Assembly (NCBI GenBank): GCA_017654935.2
Contig: CM065699.1
Coordinates: 12,265,332-12,329,331, forward strand
DNA: 64,000 bases
Reading direction: 5' to 3'
From: Phymorhynchus buccinoides
Lineage: Eukaryota > Mollusca > Gastropoda > Neogastropoda > Raphitomidae
Of the stretch, positions 61,843-64,000 are shown piece by piece (within the stretch, counting starts at the first letter, position 1; every line of letters starts with the position of its first letter). The position numbers and the translations under genes were made by a program. The notes below the pieces were generated by a model. That model made no database searches. It was not told the origin of the DNA and worked only from the letters and a program-made list of their open reading frames with translations.

Positions 61843-62590
61843 GCATAATAATAATTTGAAGCTTATAAAAACAACAACTTCAGTACAAGTTTCAAGAAAA
61901 AAGGGATTAATCATCCTGACATGACCTTAAAACAAAAATGCTGCACAAGGCATGAAAATAAGAGGGGAAAAAATGAATGGATGAGTCGCATTTGGTGAGG
62001 AAACAGTGAAAAGGCTTTATGAGATTTTAATGTTGCTGGTTTTGTGTAGTTGATATTTCAGAAACAGTTTTGTTTTGACACTTATGAAGAGAGAAAGAGA
62101 GAGAATCATCTTGTCATGTATTGATAGAGGGGAGAGAGAGAGAGAGAGAGAGAGAATTTTCTCACATGTACCTGGAGAGAGGGAATTGTTTCCAGCACAC
62201 CCAACTCATTTGGGCTATGCAAAAAAGGTTTAGCATAAGAAGACAAGATCTTACAAATGATACCACCGTTGTTTTGCTTTTCTCTATTTATATATATGCA
62301 ACCTGGTGGCAATTTTTAACCACCAACACAAGACAAGGGAGAGATCCTGCTGCCTGTTATAAACCAAATCGACAGTTAGGTTTCCCAAGTATTCTCCCCC
62401 TCACCCCCACCCCAAAGAAAAGAGTGGTGCTGCACTGGCATCGACACACTCTCCAGTGGAAGCAGCCGGAATTTCGTAGAGACAAGTCTCTTAGGCTAGA
62501 ATATACCAAATTATACCAAATCAAGCTCATGTCCTTTCTCAGTCATTAGACGGAAATTCGGATTTTTTTCTTCTTTTTTTTTCCTTTGTG
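61843..62590. repeat. Intron 9 with a GA run and a SINE tail
   Basis: (GA)n lies at 62131-62155. About 62330-62520 matches the SINE tail of 20160-20345 (GAGATCCTGCTGCCTG..., GGCTAGAATATACCAAA). Confidence 0.6.
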
Positions 62591-63498
62591 TTAACCTTTA
62601 GCACACTGCAGGCGCACTGTGTCGCCGAGCCGATAATCTCCCCTGTAACTGCAGGCGCACTGTGTCGCCCTGAGAGGGTACCCCCAAACCAATGCTTCGC
62701 GGACCTTATTTTTGTTACTAATAATAGAAACTACCTCACCATAGCTTCAGAATGAGGCTCGGCTCCTTGCTTCTCTTCCAGCAAGCCGCCATTTGCTTTT
62801 TTAGTAGTTGTATGAATTTTTCAAAGTTTCAATCGTTCAGAAAGTAAAGTTCACTATCAAATATGGCGGATTTTCCGTGTTGGCGAAGCTTCCTACTGGA
62901 AATTAGCGTCAATATTTGTTTAAATCATGAATTCTTAGGCTTTGTTAGGTCGGATATCGACAGTGAAAGGGTGATAGAAGATCGTTATGCAGTAGAAGGG
63001 GGGGTAGCCGATGTCAGTGTGACTCGATGAAGACGATCCAATATCGATTCGAGCCGCGATTGTGATTCGGTTCCGATTTTGACTACTAGGTTGAATTCAA
63101 AGAAAATGATGCCTTTCATAATATTCTTAATGATATTTCCGTGAGTTATTTCGTTAAAGGGATCTTAGACATGAGTTAGTTAGTCAGTGGGCGAACTTTG
63201 AAGCAGACGGCACTCATTCCGACCGTGCCGAAACAGTTAGTCAACACTTTTGCTTTGTTGATTTCGTTTCTTCTTTTTTTTTTCAACAACAAAACATACA
63301 CGGACAGCAAAATACATCATATCAAAACTTTCCTCAATCATCTCTTTATTATTATTCCAATAATCAAGTCTGCACACAACACACAGAGAAAATTATAGCA
63401 TTTTTAATCAAGTGGGTGTTAGCATTTTTCACCGCCTCAAAAAGAATGCAGTGGCAGAGAACGGAACGTCAGAAAAAATGCAGGGTGCTAAAGGTTAA
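62591..63498. mobile_element. 0.9-kb TTAA-flanked element
   Basis: TTAACCTTTAGCACACTGCA at the left and TGCAGGGTGCTAAAGGTTAA at the right are inverted ends with TTAA target sites, as in piggyBac-type elements. A GCAGGCGCACTGTGTCGCC motif is doubled near the left end. No transposase frame is present. Confidence 0.75.
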
Positions 63499-63509
63499 AT
63501 ACCAAATCA

Positions 63510-63600
63510 CACTGACCATATTTTTTGGGACTATAAGGTGATACTTTTTTCCCCTCGAAACTGAGACCCCTGCGCCTTATAATATGACAAATGTGACCCA
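63510..63600. mobile_element. GGACTATAAGG-type MITE fragment
   Basis: GACTATAAGGTGATACTTTT and GAGACCCCTGCGCCTTATAA match the right half of the complete copy. Confidence 0.6.
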
Positions 63601-63639
63601 GCACCACGAAATGGACATTAAGTAACCTTTACCGGACTT

Positions 63640-64000
63640 CTGGGGTCGCCCACGACCCCTTGACACACAAAACATGTTATATCTCTAAAACTATTTAAGC
63701 AATCTTCATGAAATTTCATGACTTTGTCAAAAACGTAAATGGCTTTAAGTGTGTGAAATTTCATTAATGTGTATAAAATATAAATGACGTAATATGACGC
63801 GTAATTTTGATATACCTGTCCGGATGACGTCTCCCACGACCCCTACTTTAAAGAGCACTGCAGTGCATTGAGTAGGGGTCGTGGGAGACCCCCGCCATCC
63901 GGACAGGGATAAACACATGGTGACTCATTGACAAGTAGGGGTCGTGGGAGACCCCTGCCATCCGGACAGGGATAAACACCTAGGAATTTGCTCTTTGCTG
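63640..64000. repeat. Direct and inverted GGGGTCGTGGGAGACCCC repeats
   Basis: AGTAGGGGTCGTGGGAGACC...CATCCGGACAGGGATAAACAC occurs twice in tandem (about 63870 and 63936 on) and once inverted (about 63813-63850). The element continues past the window edge. Confidence 0.7.

Overview
The window is nuclear DNA from an animal. It has multi-exon genes with GT-AG introns, long (CT)n, (CA)n and poly-G tracts, tRNA-derived SINEs, CR1/Jockey-like LINE fragments and many short elements with terminal inverted repeats. The protein sequences and repeat style fit a mollusc, probably a marine gastropod; this placement is an inference. A run of exactly 500 N (31001-31500) marks an assembly gap.

Four protein-coding genes can be supported. 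(1) 1018-2877, minus: a coding region in one exon for a single-pass leucine-rich-repeat membrane protein with a PDZ-type C-terminus. (2) 11164-28032, plus: nine exons of an ANO10-type anoctamin. They join in frame to 443 residues, but the C-terminal third is not found. (3) 33636-38705, minus: four exons of UBE2C, the ubiquitin-conjugating enzyme of the anaphase-promoting complex, with the first coding exon not found. (4) 48599-61397, plus: nine exons of CDK10 (the PISSLRE kinase), running off the right edge before the C-terminal lobe is complete. UBE2C and CDK10 are transcribed away from each other. The genes have no obvious joint function beyond cell-cycle links of UBE2C and CDK10.

The rest is mostly repeats. 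1-11 kb holds a 12-copy 80-bp minisatellite, LINE remnants and an ORF-free 1.43-kb element flanked by a 12-bp direct repeat. 11-31 kb (ANO10 introns and downstream) holds SINEs, small inverted-repeat elements and a 47-bp minisatellite that starts at a splice donor. 31-48 kb holds nested elements, two fold-back elements, partial copies of a UBE2C exon and a broken 2.5-kb LINE ending about 120 bp before the CDK10 start codon. 48-64 kb holds CDK10 with its repeat-filled introns.

The most notable pattern is repeated duplication of exon edges and splice sites. In CDK10 a SINE target-site duplication copies the exon 7 donor, a minisatellite carries five copies of the exon 5 end with its donor, exon 9 has a broken tandem copy, and exon 3 is out of frame as written. 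In UBE2C the 5' end of one exon is copied twice next to poly-G tracts. No wholly new gene system was identified.
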